This document shows positions 12,119-23,029 of a stretch of 64,000 bases of DNA, in pieces. Position 1 is the first letter of the stretch. Each line of letters begins with the position of its first letter. Position numbers and translations under genes: made by a program. The notes beneath the pieces are model-generated. The model did no database searches and was not told where the DNA came from. It saw only the letters and a program-made list of their open reading frames with translations. Source of the DNA: Polytrichum commune. Taxonomy: Eukaryota; Streptophyta; Polytrichopsida; Polytrichales; Polytrichaceae. The DNA lies in the NCBI GenBank assembly GCA_950295325.1, contig OX485805.1, positions 3,348,501 through 3,412,500 of the forward strand. Direction: 5' to 3'.

Positions 12119-13898
12119 ATGCATCGAGCAGTTGTAATCAACGGGTTCAATGAGAAGGACCCCGACAGTTCTTTGCAGTTGGTGACGAAGCCGATTCCGA
12201 CGGCCGAGCCGGGCCAGGTGGTGGTCCACCTCACTCTGCGCCCTGTGAATCCTACAGACATTATCGCCATCCGCACTGGCCGAGCCGCTCGAGGTATCGT
12301 CGGGCCTGCGACTCCAGGATCGGAAGGATTTGGCATCGTCCATGCTGTAAGTTAGTTGTCCTGTGAACAAGAATTTCTTCGCATTTCGTTTGAGCCTCGT
12401 TTGCATTTATTCACCTGTTTTCACTACAGCAATTTTTTCTTTTGAAGGACGTTTTCAGAGGTAATAGATTGTCCTGTGGACAGCTGGATCATGGATAGAG
12501 ATGTCTAATACATCACATATGTCCAGTTCCTGAAAAGGTGTTAATAGAAAAACTCGACATTCTTGTACATTGAATTATCTTCGCATTTGTTTGAGCCTCG
12601 TTTGCATTTATTCACTTGTTTTCACTACAGCAAGAAGAACGACAATTTTCTGAGGTAATAGACTGTCTTGTCGACAATTTGAACGTCGATAGAAATATCT
12701 TATAGATCGTATATCTTCGGTTCTGGAAAAGTAATTAAGAGAAAACCCAACATTCTTTTATATCGAAGTATCGACAAGGATAACAAGAAGATATCTTCAT
12801 ACATGCCATGAGTTAATTTCTCCGTGAGCAATTGTTTTTCGCTTTCGTTTGAGCCTTGTTTGTGTTCATCCACCCGTTTTCATTACAGCAAATGGTCTTT
12901 TGAAGAAAGAAAGTTTCTGAGATAATAGTCTGCCCTATCAACAAGTGGAACGTGGATAAAGATGTCTTCATAGATCATACATCTTTGGTGCTTGAAATGG
13001 TATCAAGAAAAAAATTCGACATTTATGTACATCGAAGTAACGCCAAGGATAACATGAAGATATCCTCTTGCATTGTACTTAACATCCGAATTATTTGACA
13101 GAAAGATGTTTGCGTGATTGGATGCAGGTTGGGGAGGGAGTGACAAAGGTTAAGCCAGGGCAACGAGTGGTGCCCTTCTTCGTTGAAGCCGGGAAGAGGG
13201 GGGACGGCTCGTGGCAGCAATATGTTTCGGTGCGAGAGGATCTTGTTTGGCCCGTGCCAGATACAATATCGGACGAAGCAGCCGCGCAATTTGTGATCAA
13301 TCCGTGGACAGTTTACGGTATGCTAAGTGACCTGCAAGTGCCTAAGGGCGAATACGTGTTACAAACCGCCGCGGGTTCGGTGCTCGGCAGGCAAGTCATC
13401 CAACTGGCCAAACACTGGGGCCTCAAGACGATCAATGTTGTCCGCCGCGCAGAGCAGAAGCAGGAGCTACTTGCTCTCGGTGCGGATGTGGTCATCTGCT
13501 CCGCTGAAGAGGATATAGTTGCAAAAGTGAAAGAAGTCACGGGGAAGAAACTTGCTTGGGGTGCTTTGGATGCCGTCGGCGGTGAGATCACCAAAAAGGT
13601 TTGTGCAAGTGTGAGATGGGGCGGGCAAGTCTTCGTCTACGGCGTCTTGTCTAGCTTTGACGCCTCAGTGGCTATCACAGATCTGTTCCGAGGAGTTCGT
13701 CTGTCAGGGTGGATCCTGTATAATTTCAGCCCTGATGAAGCAAAACAAAAGGAGTACACCGATGCCGTTGCCAAGCTTTTGGAGGAGAAAGTGATCGAAC
13801 CTCTCGTTGGAGAGAAATTTGATCTGGCTGATTTTAAGGCTGCCATTAAGAAGACGGAGGAAGTTGGTCGAGGTGGAAAGGTACTGCTCACAAGTTGA
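12119..13898 (+). CDS. MDR-family enoyl-thioester/quinone reductase, two exons
   Basis: Exons 12119-12346 and 13128-13898 join in phase 0 (donor GCT/GTAAGT, acceptor GCAG/GTT) to give 332 aa, the usual size for a medium-chain dehydrogenase/reductase. The N-terminal GroES-like domain has VNPTD and TPGSEGFG; it lacks zinc-binding cysteines, as in quinone oxidoreductases and 2-enoyl thioester reductases. The Rossmann half carries AAGSVLGRQVIQLAKHWG followed by TINVVRR, the dinucleotide motif of the Etr1/MECR-like branch, where the Arg residues favour NADPH. The family reduces activated double bonds of enoyl thioesters or quinones. An upstream in-frame extension without ATG exists, so an earlier leader exon with a targeting signal is possible. 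Substrate cannot be assigned from sequence alone. The 3' end faces the Dpy-30-like gene about 0.8 kb away. Confidence 0.88.
12370..13060 (+). repeat. Three tandem repeats in the reductase intron
   Basis: The word 'gagccTCGTTTGCATTTATTCAC...GTTTTCACTACAGCAA' appears near 12389, 12592 and (diverged) 12852. Each is followed by an AATAGNNTG...GATAGANATNTCTTA block. The 200-260-bp units fill almost the whole 781-bp intron. Each contains a CTACAG or TTACAG, so the repeats multiply potential 3' splice sites. Confidence 0.82.
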
Positions 13899-13974
13899 TT
13901 CCAATCTGAGGTTATAGGAGTACTATATGAGGCTTTCTGCAACAATGATGGAACATTGATCTTCCTCAAACAGC

Positions 13975-14475
13975 ATCAAGGTGCTACACAAGTTTTTTCT
14001 ATTGTTCATCATTTCCTGGCATCTTGATTGCATGGTGGCAAATATGGTATACAACATTCTTTCTGGGGTGCAGTGGGTGGAGTTTCCATTAAAATCTTTG
14101 TCGATTTGGGTTCGACTTCTCCGCATGACCAATTTTGCAGGTAGTGTTTTGTGCTTCAAAGAAAGTATTATATTTCAGAAACTTCTCCTCCGAAGATGTA
14201 CACTCAATTTGTCAACAGATGACCTTGCTCAAACGGTATCGAGGTGGTACACAAGTTGTTCCTATTGTTCATTATTTGCTGGTATGCTGATTGCATGGTA
14301 GCAAATATAGTACACAACATTCTTTCTGGGGTGCACTGCGTGCAGTTGCCAAAAAACTTGGTCAATTTGGGTTCCACTTCTCTTCTGCAGTGATAATTCT
14401 GCAGGTAACATTTTGTGCTTCGAAGGAAGTGTTACATTTGAGAACTTCTCCTCCGAACATGGACTCTCAATTCGG
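13975..14475. repeat. Tandem duplication (266 bp) between convergent genes
   Basis: The segment 13979-14217 is repeated at about 14245-14475: both have 'ctacacaagtt..ttctattgttcat', 'acaacattctttctggggtgca' and 'gaaacttctcctccgaa'. It lies between the 3' ends of the reductase and the Dpy-30-like gene and may form part of either 3' UTR. Confidence 0.85.
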
Positions 14476-14692
14476 CAACATTGCAACTATGTCACCTTTT
14501 GTTGGTCCTCCTGATTTCCACTGCAGTTCATTCTACCTAATAAGTTTCACGTGTGAGCTACCTCGCGGAACTTCATGTCTACTTACTGCTGCAATAAGAG
14601 ATCTGCGGGCATCATCATGCAATGTACTCTTGGTAGCGCTTTGATAATACCCTGCATGTTGTTGATTCAGAACCATCCATACACAGAATTTT

Positions 14693-17049
14693 TTATTTTC
14701 TCCACGCCGGATTCTTTGGTCTTCCAGGTCTCTCAGGCTCTTTCTTCTTATCGCCTTTGGGACTCTTGGGCTCTTCTGCTGCAGGTTTTTCTGGCTCTTT
14801 CTTCTTCGTGTTCTCGACTTTGAGGTTTTCCTTGAACGCTGCCGTGGCCGATTCCGCCGCTGCCTTGATGTCTGCCAACGCCTTCGCTTCCTTCGCTGCC
14901 TGCGCAGCCGCTTGTGCAGGGAGGGCGAGCCTCGCATTCTCTTTGTCGCGCTTCGCCTTCTCCGCTGCTTCCCGTGCAGCTCTTTCAGCATCCAGCCTCG
15001 CCTGTTCGTCGGAGGCGCGCGTTGCTTTCTTGCGTAGGTCGAGTAGTCTGCATCGCTCCAGCTCCTCTCCAATCTTAGGTCCCTCTTCGCGGTAAAATCT
15101 GGCCAAGTATGTGAAGGAGTCCAGAGGCCTGTCACGACAATCATCGCGACACAGCAGCAGGAGATTGAGCTTGTCACACCTTTTGTGAACGTTTCATTGC
15201 TATGCACAAACAATACGTTGGAAAACAGACTTCGCTCACTACAGTAACACCTATATGAACATTGAAAGGGTAAAGTCAATAAATTTGTTTTACATCATGT
15301 GCCCAGTAAGGCTGGAATTGAATGGTGGGCGCATATTCATGACAAGAGAGAGTGACAACCTTTTATCCGTGCAAATGCTATAAGGTGGACCACCTACCAA
15401 TGTTAGATCGGTATTTGGGTGAATGCATGATATCAATACCCAATATCAGAAATGGTATAAAAGGACGTACCTGGCGGGTATCAAAATTGCTTACTACACT
15501 GAACATCTAATTTTGTTGATTTAGTGTGACCACACTATTCATAATTGACCCACATTGGTCGTCTTGCAATCGGTGGGTGGCAATTAGAGAGAATATATCA
15601 TATGACACTTGGTGCGACATGATAAGTTATAAAGAGCATCCTGATCAAGATGGCACACTAAATCAGATGATAGTGTAGTCAAATATTGACACTTGATGGG
15701 TATCACAAGACTAGAGAATTATTGTATACCCAAGTCATCACATGGGTTCACTACCATTCTAATACTTTATTGGTACTAGGGTAATTATTACCTGAGGTAC
15801 AACGGTTTTAGCATGGTGTATAGACCCAGATGGTATCATAAACAAAATTGTCATTAACTACCCTACCCTAACAGTATCAAAAATAAATGGACATCTTCAT
15901 TATATATACTTCAAAAACGGTGGTACGAGTCCTACCTGTCGATGAGAAGATGCTGGAGAGCTTGCATTGTCAATATCGCCATATTTGTATCCTCCTACAG
16001 ACAAATATCATCTTCCTGGATGATCAAGAATGTCAAGTCGCGTCCGAATAAAATTCAAAGTAGCAACAATCAATAACGCAATCACATGTATAGCTGCAAC
16101 AGATGTAGTCGTGTATATATGCACAGCACACCGATTCTGGAACAAACAACTTCGAGCATATTCCTCCAACCTACAAGGTAAGTCCGTATCTCCGCAGCTT
16201 TCGACATGAGATGTGTCTTCAAATCTTGAGCAACTTTCTTCTCCTCCTCATCCTGAACAGGGTAGCAAATCCACCATCAATCATCAACAACTCCCTTTGA
16301 CATATGTGTTGTATGAGTTCATACAAGTTGAGCAATGGGTAAATGAATGGCACACAAGTAGAATACTGGAAGTCATAGCATCGATTGCGGAGGCTATGCT
16401 AGATGCCGTTACCTCAATCTCGTTGTCTGCATCATACCATAACTCCTCAAAAGTGAGTGGTAGCGAGGGATCCCTTGGCGGAGGCGGTGGTGGTGGCGGC
16501 GGCTCTGTGGCAGAGTTTGGTGTTAAATTTTCCAATTGAAATAGAGTGTACGAAACATCATCTCAGTTAGTGCCAGGCTTTGAGAGCTTTTGAGAATCTT
16601 AGTAAAATTCTGTCAGCAATTGTGGGCGATTGTTTGCAATTTAGTAGTTGAAAGGCAATTTCGTCTTGCGCAACAATGCAAACAAAAGCTGTGTCCATTG
16701 TATCCATATTTACATGCTTGAACTTCATCGATTGCAGTCTGCGATTCCTCCGGGCCATGGTAAACTACACTAGGTTTTAGGAGAAATTAAGGTCTCAACA
16801 ACAACGATGAACAAGGAGCATGTTTCCATCCTTGGAATTGGGGAAAAGCTTCTGTAAGTCGCACCGTTGTCATAGCATCATCAATCGTTTCATGATTTCA
16901 GATTCTCTTTTGTGTTTTCAGCCAAAATTTTGAAAAGTCAGAAACCCTACTACGTTCTGGAAGATAGGATTGTGATCATCCTTACCAGGCTCGCCTTCCA
17001 CAATTGACTGTAACGATGCCTTCTTCAAGATTGACTTCTTCGGAGCCAT
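14693..17049 (-). CDS. Dpy-30-motif protein with basic/alanine-rich coiled-coil tail, five exons
   Basis: Minus-strand exons 17049-16986, 16561-16413, 16252-16175, 15994-15936 and 15128-14693 join with matching phases and GT-AG borders, giving about 261 aa. The start is ATG at 17049 (MAPKKSILKK...). After a polyproline stretch near residue 45, residues 94-128 read RTYLEDTNMAILTMQALQHL then IDRPLDSFTYLARFY. This fits the Dpy-30 pattern YL...L..L..RP.D...YLA..Y. The tail is a charged Ala/Glu/Lys helix with an E-K-P-rich end. Dpy-30 motifs dimerise and dock onto amphipathic helices; they occur in chromatin methyltransferase complexes and widely in radial-spoke and other ciliary proteins. The protein lacks other recognisable domains. 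I infer an axonemal role in motile sperm, which is unproven. Introns are 77-424 bp except the last, 807 bp, which contains a MITE. Confidence 0.72.
15492..15680. mobile_element. 188-bp CACTA-terminus MITE, copy 1
   Basis: The element starts ACTACACTGAACATCTAAT and ends ATCAGATGATAGTGTAGT, which is inverted. A sister copy lies at 38271-38454, with shared interior words such as 'ttagtgtg', 'ttgcaatc' and 'gtggcaa(t/c)tagagag'. Termini beginning CACTA suggest a non-autonomous CACTA-type element. It sits in the last intron of the Dpy-30-like gene. Confidence 0.65.
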
Positions 17050-17304
17050 GTTAATAATAACTTAGGGTTGCAGCACAAGAAATTCTGAAGAAAAGAGCTC
17101 TTTGTCAAATGACATACAAAGCAACTCAGGGACTCATGAGATTTGTGTGCTAAGGGAATTAGAAGGTGCTTAAACCAACCCTTTGGCCAATTTAACCTAT
17201 TTATGTAGCATCCTAGATGTATAAGTGAGCACAATAATAACTTTGTAAATGGGAGCACATTGCCATAAGAAAATAAGAAACTATTTCAATCCCAACATGA
17301 ATAT

Positions 17305-17656
17305 GTACATTTTAACCTCCCTAATGTCACGCCTGTGGTAACCAAAGTGCACATGATATTAAGGTGGTTGGCAATGGTAACATGAATGCATGATAATAGA
17401 GAATTAGTGTATTGTTTGACATTATGGAATAACACAAAGTCAACATTACAATTAATTGCAAGAATGACAATGATGACAACGTGATGTGTGTGTGAGTGTG
17501 TGGTTCAAAATCTTTGATGGATTGTTTTAATGTCAAAATCTGTGATATATGGGAGGGAAATGTGACAACAAGGAGGGATATTTAAAATGAGCACATATGT
17601 TCCATAGGATTCTGGGACATGAGAGAGGGAGTGACATTATGGGGGTTGGAGTATAT
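17305..17656. mobile_element. 350-bp MITE with AACCTCCNTAATGTCAC ends, copy 1
   Basis: The left end reads AACCTCCCTAATGTCAC and the right end is the inverse of CCAACCCCCATAATGTCAC. Interior words 'gcatgataatagagaa.tagtgta' and 'gacattatggaataacacaaagtcaacatt' are shared with copies at 18231-18456 and 58025-58294. Superfamily not assigned; no target duplication is clear. Confidence 0.65.
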
Positions 17657-17659
17657 TAG

Positions 17660-18225
17660 GCAGTTTTTTTTCACCAATTCTATATGTCTTACTCATTATT
17701 GCTAATCTTAAACCGGCCATGTAGTGTCACTAGCACGAAATGTAACCTAACAGTAAACAAAATATGATATTTAGTGTTTGATACACTAAATACGAATGCA
17801 TACACTAAATATCAATAACCCTATCAAAGTAAGTAACATTAAATGTAAACTCAAACACTAAATATCAACTATGGTAATATGTGGAAGTTACCTGTTTGAA
17901 TTTAGTGTTAGCTAGTAAGGATATGAAAAAAAAAAGGATATAATAAGGGAGGTGGCAGTAGGGAAGGTAGCGGCACATTTATGTCTAACACTAATTATCA
18001 AAGAATTGAAAATTAGTGTTGAGCATGGTAGGGTGGTAACAACACTGAATATAATTAAACATTAAATATCATATTTTGTGTAGTTGCCATTCCTTGTCAA
18101 AAAAAATTTGGTCATTGAAGATTTACAATGTTGCAATTATTGTCACTTACTAAGTGACTTTTCATCCAAATTTCAACTATCCATGAATATATTTCATTAC
18201 ACAATTCTTGGGGTGCAGAATACAA
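17660..18225. other. Intergenic with many CACTAAATATCA words
   Basis: Between two copies of the same MITE, the words 'acactaaatatca' and 'gtgttagc/aacactaa' occur at least eight times in both orientations (about 17770-18080). They look like degenerate CACTA-type ends. No ORF of note. Confidence 0.45.
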
Positions 18226-18230
18226 TCTAA

Positions 18231-18456
18231 ACTCCATAGTATCACGCCTGTAGCAATCAAAGTGCACATGATATTACGGAATTCCGTAGTGTTAATACGG
18301 ATGCATGATAATAGAGAATTAGTGTATCGTGTGAATTATGGAACATGATATAAGGGGGAGAAATGTGACATTAAGGAGTAAAATTTGAATTGAGAACATC
18401 CATTTCCTAAGGTTTCAAGATATTAGAAAAAGAGTGACACTATGAGGGTTGATATT
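18231..18456. mobile_element. MITE with TCACGCCTGTAGC end, copy 2
   Basis: It begins ACTCCATAGTATCACGCC and ends GTGACACTATGAGGGTT (inverse AACCCTCATAGTGTCAC). It shares the internal 'gcatgataatagagaattagtgtat' with copy 1 but lacks its central approximately 120 bp, so it is a deletion derivative. Confidence 0.6.
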
Positions 18457-19424
18457 ACAAAACTATGAGGTGTATACCAAACTTTGTTTCAATCAATGTC
18501 AGTTGGGATGACAATAATTGTAAACTTATCACTAAGAAGTGTCGATAGAAAAGTCACCACAATGACAAACGCACTATATGACACTAAATGAATATCAAAT
18601 GTAGCTTCTCAAAACTACCATCCTATAAGGGGTGCTTGACTAGCACATTGGGTGCCTACAATGCAAGTCTTCTATGACATTATTCCATCCTTCCTAGCCT
18701 TATTCCATCCTATTCTACCCCAAAGCCGGCCTTTATATAGCTTTATAATTCTATCCGCCCTACAAACCGCATGAACTAGGGTGTCATGAGCCTTAATCCA
18801 TCCCCAAAGGCCCACAACACTTACTAACTCATGTGTCTTGAAATCCTTACCCTTATTAGTCTTCACTGACTATTTCTAGAGCCCAACATGCATGTTGAGA
18901 GTCTGACATGCCCGTTGTGAGGCCCCCTCAACATGCACCATACTTCATGCCAACCCTTGAGCCATGTAGTTAGCATAGGACAACATTAAGCTCAATAAAG
19001 GTACACTAATGGGAGGTGAGCATAGGAGCAAGAATAACCTTATTCCTCCACAATAATGAGACATGGTGGTTGCGAATTCAAAATGGTGCCTATATTTTGA
19101 GCACATAATCCAATCTCATTATAACATGTGTCTTTCTAGTATCCATTCTTAACTATATATAAACCTTGCCATGTACAACTGAAATATAGGTGTCTAATCA
19201 AGAAGAGTGACCACTAAGGTCCATATACCTTGGTAAATTAGCATTGCCACATCACCAACAAGTAACCAAAAGAGGTCCATCTCAATTGAATATGAGCCCA
19301 TGTGAAGCTAGATTGCCCATATGAAGCAATGCTAGAATTGGATCACAAAAGATTTTGTCGATGTGTTTATTCAATTTTTAATAACCAAGAGGCACATTAT
19401 CACCCGTAATCAATGACCTTGCCA

Positions 19425-19556
19425 TGGCCTGACCACTATGTCTAATAATGGACACATGTCGCCCTACCATTGATTGTAGTATGCACCATGGCTTGACCAC
19501 GACGTCTAATAATGGACACATGTCACCCTGCCATTAGTTGTAGTATGCACCAAGTG
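19425..19556. repeat. Tandem duplication of about 67 bp
   Basis: The sequence 'catggc(c/t)tgaccac.a.gtctaataatggacacatgtc' followed by 'taccatt...tgtagtatgcacca' is present twice, starting near 19425 and 19491. Part of it (ccatggcctgaccact, inverted) recurs near 20200 inside the kelch pseudogene, so it may derive from that locus. Confidence 0.75.
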
Positions 19557-19639
19557 CCTACCTCACAACAGCTCAGTAGGTTAGGCTGTGACATGGCTCC
19601 TCCAATGCATTACCTATTCTCAAAATTTGAGTCTAGGGC

Positions 19640-20243
19640 TCGTCCAAAGGTAGAAGAAAAATGTCATTGAGCTGATCATTGGAGTCAGAACCACCACCAT
19701 ACACAAGCATGAAATTCCCAAACGCAGCAATCTCATACCACCCACACGCACCCAGATCCGATCCCTTCTTCCACAACCACATCGGATCAACTTCAAATCA
19801 TTTCAAGACTGTCAAACATTCAAACATCGCTTGAAAATGTGCCAGCGCCCATGTGATCTTGGACGCTTGGGTCCACCTCACCTCCATAGAGCAGTATCTT
19901 GTTGTTGATAGTGAAAGTGCCAAACACGCTCCGGCCCATGGAAATCTTCTCCCCACCGTATGTAAACCTCTCCCGCTTTTGTTGCTCAGGTTCAAACCTG
20001 GGAATATCTGTCAACTTGTTACAACAAAACCCAAAAAGACCCAAACATTGTTGTCAGAGTACACTAAGCCAGTGCCACCTCTTGGCACAAGGTTGTTGGT
20101 AGGGGAAGATGATGGCAATTTGGACCACTTTCCATTGCCAATGTCACAGCACCATGATGATGGAGCAACACGTGTCCATTGCCTAACTTTAGTGGTCAGG
20201 CCATGGCAAGGTCTGTGGATCCAAAAACTGCAAAAATCACAGA
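19640..20243 (-). pseudogene. Decayed kelch-repeat protein (nitrile-specifier-like)
   Basis: Minus-strand translations give kelch pieces in order but in different frames: GNGKWSKLPSSSPTN then LVPRGGTGLVYSDNNVWVF (about 20150-20040), ISMGRSVFGTFTINNKILLY then GGEVDPSVQDHMGAG (about 19940-19840), and WYEIAAFGNFMLVYGGGSDS then NDQLNDIFLL (about 19740-19645). The GGEVDPS..HMGAG signature resembles epithiospecifier/nitrile-specifier-type kelch propellers. At least two frameshifts and in-frame stops separate the blocks. A plausible 3' splice site (TTTTTGCAG near 20243) begins the fragment. A neighbouring segment at 20640-20800 repeats this border. Non-functional as it stands. Confidence 0.7.
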
Positions 20244-20810
20244 GCACCCAATACTTATTTATTTGATCGAAAATTAAAAATGAGATATAAATATCTTAAT
20301 TGCTCAAATGCCAACTCCAGTCCTGAAACCCACACAGAGATGATACAAAGTCCAATGAATACTAAAGTAAATGATGCTACCAACAAATTCCACAACCCTA
20401 GGAGACTGGCTATGGAAATGCAAAGTGCATCATCATCATCACCAGCAGCATCTTTCTGAATCCGAACACAGCAAAAAAAAAATTAAAAAACCGAGTAAAA
20501 AACCCTCAGACACATAGATGATCCACAAATCACCATCAAAGCATCTGGAGACTTGATTTTTTGTAAGCCTTGTTGATGCCAAAACTCTACTTCTTCATTG
20601 TCAGACTTCCAGGTTGGACATATAAATGCAAGACACAAAATTTAATTCCAACAATAACAAAAATCTCTGGATCCAAAAAATGCAAGAATAGTATAGCACC
20701 AAACTAAGAAGCTATGAATTTCTCAAATGCCACATCCACTACCATAACCCACACAAAGACAATAATTTCCAATAAATTGATGCTACCAACAAATTGCATG
20801 AATTCAAATA
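20220..20810 (-). repeat. Duplicated intron/exon border of the kelch locus
   Basis: The stretch 20215-20400 (GGATCCAAAAACTGCAAAAA, then 'ctcaaatgcca...ccacaca.agac', then 'tgatgctaccaacaaatt') recurs at about 20668-20805. The copies are about 450 bp apart. Downstream at 20840-21025 only short frames remain. Confidence 0.7.
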
Positions 20811-20999
20811 CAGAACAAGATTTTCATACCTCACGCCATCAAGCTTGCGGTGACGTTGCTGGAGCCATGATGGTGCGTGGAAGTGCGATGAGCTCTGCTT
20901 CCCAGCACCATAAAGAGAAAGAGAATGAATCCTATGTATCCTACCGGTACATTTCGGAAGCTCTATGTACCCGGAGGCTACAATTCAGGAATGGTTTCG

Positions 21000-21598
21000 A
21001 CATCAAATCCACCCTTCTCACGTAGAAGTCTCTGGCTACACCAAGTATTACTTGTCCCTAATGTTACAGGGACAAGCTACAGGTGGGCTTGCAGGGCGTT
21101 ATAAGACCTTCAGTGTGTTAGACTGATAAGCTTGCAGGGGGTTTTTATCTTGAAATATAATTTGTGTGCGTACCAGAAAGACAAAGCTGCAAAACAGATA
21201 ACCGCGGGGATTGCCTTCGTCTTCTTGATTCGAAGTCGATCTTAATAATGCTGATATGAATGTGGGAAAAAAGATCTCCAAATTACAACACTTGTGCTAG
21301 AAGTCTGAACCCACCTCATCTTCTCAGATTCTACAGTTACGAAAAACACTTATAATTCCACGAGTGCAATTCTATCCTCTCTGAGGGCTCAAGATCTCCT
21401 AATTTGAGTTCGATAAACCCTCAAATGGAGCATTCGGCTTGCACTAGTTGCCCATGACACGCAGCCACCTCCATAGCTTGTTCCGAAATCTCTTCTGAAT
21501 TGACATATGAAGTACATGAGATGGAAGGTGCCAGTAAAAACCATCTTCAAGCGTCTTGTTTCTTCAAGCGCTACATCGCCGGTGGTGTCGACACATTG
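21000..21598. other. Intergenic / 3' flank of the F-box gene
   Basis: No gene is supported. The last 100-200 bases next to 21599 are the probable 3' UTR of the minus-strand F-box gene. Confidence 0.4.
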
Positions 21599-23029
21599 CT
21601 AGACTAAAGTCGTCAACTGAAGCTCGATGGAAAACTGAATAGGCTCCGCATTATCCCAATTTCCACTTGGTCCGACAGCCTGAGAAAGTGACGGTGCTTT
21701 ACTCCAGACATCTAGGTTTACATCGTACACTAGGAGCAAGGATGTACCTGCTACAATGCAAATTTGACTCCCATGTCCAACACAAGCAACAGCAGCATCG
21801 TCTTCCCCAAACCACACATCACGTAAATCTTCAAGAAAATTCTCGGTTAACCTCGTGACCTGCCTCCATACCTTCTCCATTTTTTCTCCACGCACATTCT
21901 CATTCCCTCTGCTTCTAATCCCCTCCAAAGTTTCGCTCTCCAGCTTGAGGATGTAAACAAGGGTCACAATTCCCCCAAAACCGCGCCCAAGAACCATGTA
22001 AATCGACCCGCCACATTCCACCACTTGCGTCAACTGATAATCCCCGCGATCATCACGAGAGATTTCGTGCAAATTATTATCCCACACCTCGTTCTCTATA
22101 TCATACACCATCACACCAAGCTCACCACGGCTACAAATGGCCTCACAGTACAAAAAATTCCCACACACTGCAGCAGTCCGTCCATACGAGAACACATGCA
22201 ACGGGTGCTGTGCATCCACAACTCTCCACGCATTTGTCTTCGACTCATACACAGCAACACTTCGGACCATATCCGTGACGAAGTTGTGTCGAATCTTCCC
22301 GGCGATGATCAATTTGTAAGAATCAGTAGAGCAGTCTACCACAATGTGCGCTGACACGGACGGTGGCCATTTGTATGTAATCAATGGTAATTCCTTCCAT
22401 GTTCGAATTACGGGGTTGCACAAGAAGAGGCTAGCGTCGCCTCTAAAACATACAAGTCCTTTAGATGAGGCTACAGGCACCCGTGCCTCCTGAGGAAGAA
22501 AATCTAAAGGAGGCAGCCTCTGCCACTTCTTCAAACTGTGATTGTATCCAAAGAACACATTAAGAAAAGTGTTCCTATTCCTATTTCCCTCGCTCCTACT
22601 CTCAATATTCCTCCCTACCCTCGGAGTGTAATACTGTGCGCGTGATGCAATCACAGGGAAATAGGAATATTGCGGGACAAGCATCACGCGAGAAACCTTA
22701 AGAAATTCCGGAGTTAACGTAAGATTGTTCCACTGCTTACAAACTGCACGAGCTCGAAAGAGCTGCGCCACTGGTAGTCGCGCCAACACTCTTATTACAA
22801 TCTCTTCTGGTAATTTCGCCATTTCGCAACCTTCACTAGAGTTTTCATCCCCTTCGTTGCCTAAAACCATTTCCGTTGCCTGTATACTTGAAGGTTTCTC
22901 CGATTTTGAAGAATCCTGAACTACGTTTCCTAAGGACTGATCGATGACAACATCTGAAATCCTATGGTCGATGGTGCCGTGCCTCGGCAGTAAATTATCA
23001 GGCGCGTTTGAGGTGTGATCTTCATGCAT
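21599..23029 (-). CDS. F-box/kelch-repeat protein
   Basis: A single 476-codon exon is read from ATG at 23029. The open frame runs 29 codons further upstream, but a good 3' splice site (TTTGCAG) lies there, so the extra part is probably leader intron. Residues about 70-112 form an F-box: LPEEIVIRVLARLPVAQL, then RAVCKQWNNL. Kelch/galactose-oxidase-like blades follow: SLKKWQRLPPLDFL, GLVCFRGDASLFLCNPVIRTW, AVYESKTNAWRVVD, LGVMVYDIENEVW and WRQVTRL. Plant proteins of this type act as substrate receptors of SCF ubiquitin ligases; the F-box binds Skp1/ASK and the propeller binds the target. The acidic, Ser-rich first 65 residues look disordered. No premature stop. The target cannot be inferred. 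Confidence 0.9.
   Translation of the reverse strand: MHEDHTSNAPDNLLPRHGTIDHRISDVVIDQSLGNVVQDSSKSEKPSSIQATEMVLGNEGDENSSEGCEMAKLPEEIVIRVLARLPVAQLFRARAVCKQWNNLTLTPEFLKVSRVMLVPQYSYFPVIASRAQYYTPRVGRNIESRSEGNRNRNTFLNVFFGYNHSLKKWQRLPPLDFLPQEARVPVASSKGLVCFRGDASLFLCNPVIRTWKELPLITYKWPPSVSAHIVVDCSTDSYKLIIAGKIRHNFVTDMVRSVAVYESKTNAWRVVDAQHPLHVFSYGRTAAVCGNFLYCEAICSRGELGVMVYDIENEVWDNNLHEISRDDRGDYQLTQVVECGGSIYMVLGRGFGGIVTLVYILKLESETLEGIRSRGNENVRGEKMEKVWRQVTRLTENFLEDLRDVWFGEDDAAVACVGHGSQICIVAGTSLLLVYDVNLDVWSKAPSLSQAVGPSGNWDNAEPIQFSIELQLTTLV

Noticed and set aside
14533-15279. 248-codon minus-strand frame over the last exon of the Dpy-30-like gene
   Set aside because: It is the shifted frame of the Ala/Lys/Glu-rich exon, giving an Arg-rich peptide, and does not join the upstream exons in phase.
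16567-16758. Minus-strand frame starting MARRNRRLQS
   Set aside because: It lies in the first intron of the Dpy-30-like gene and does not join exon 2 in phase; no family resemblance.
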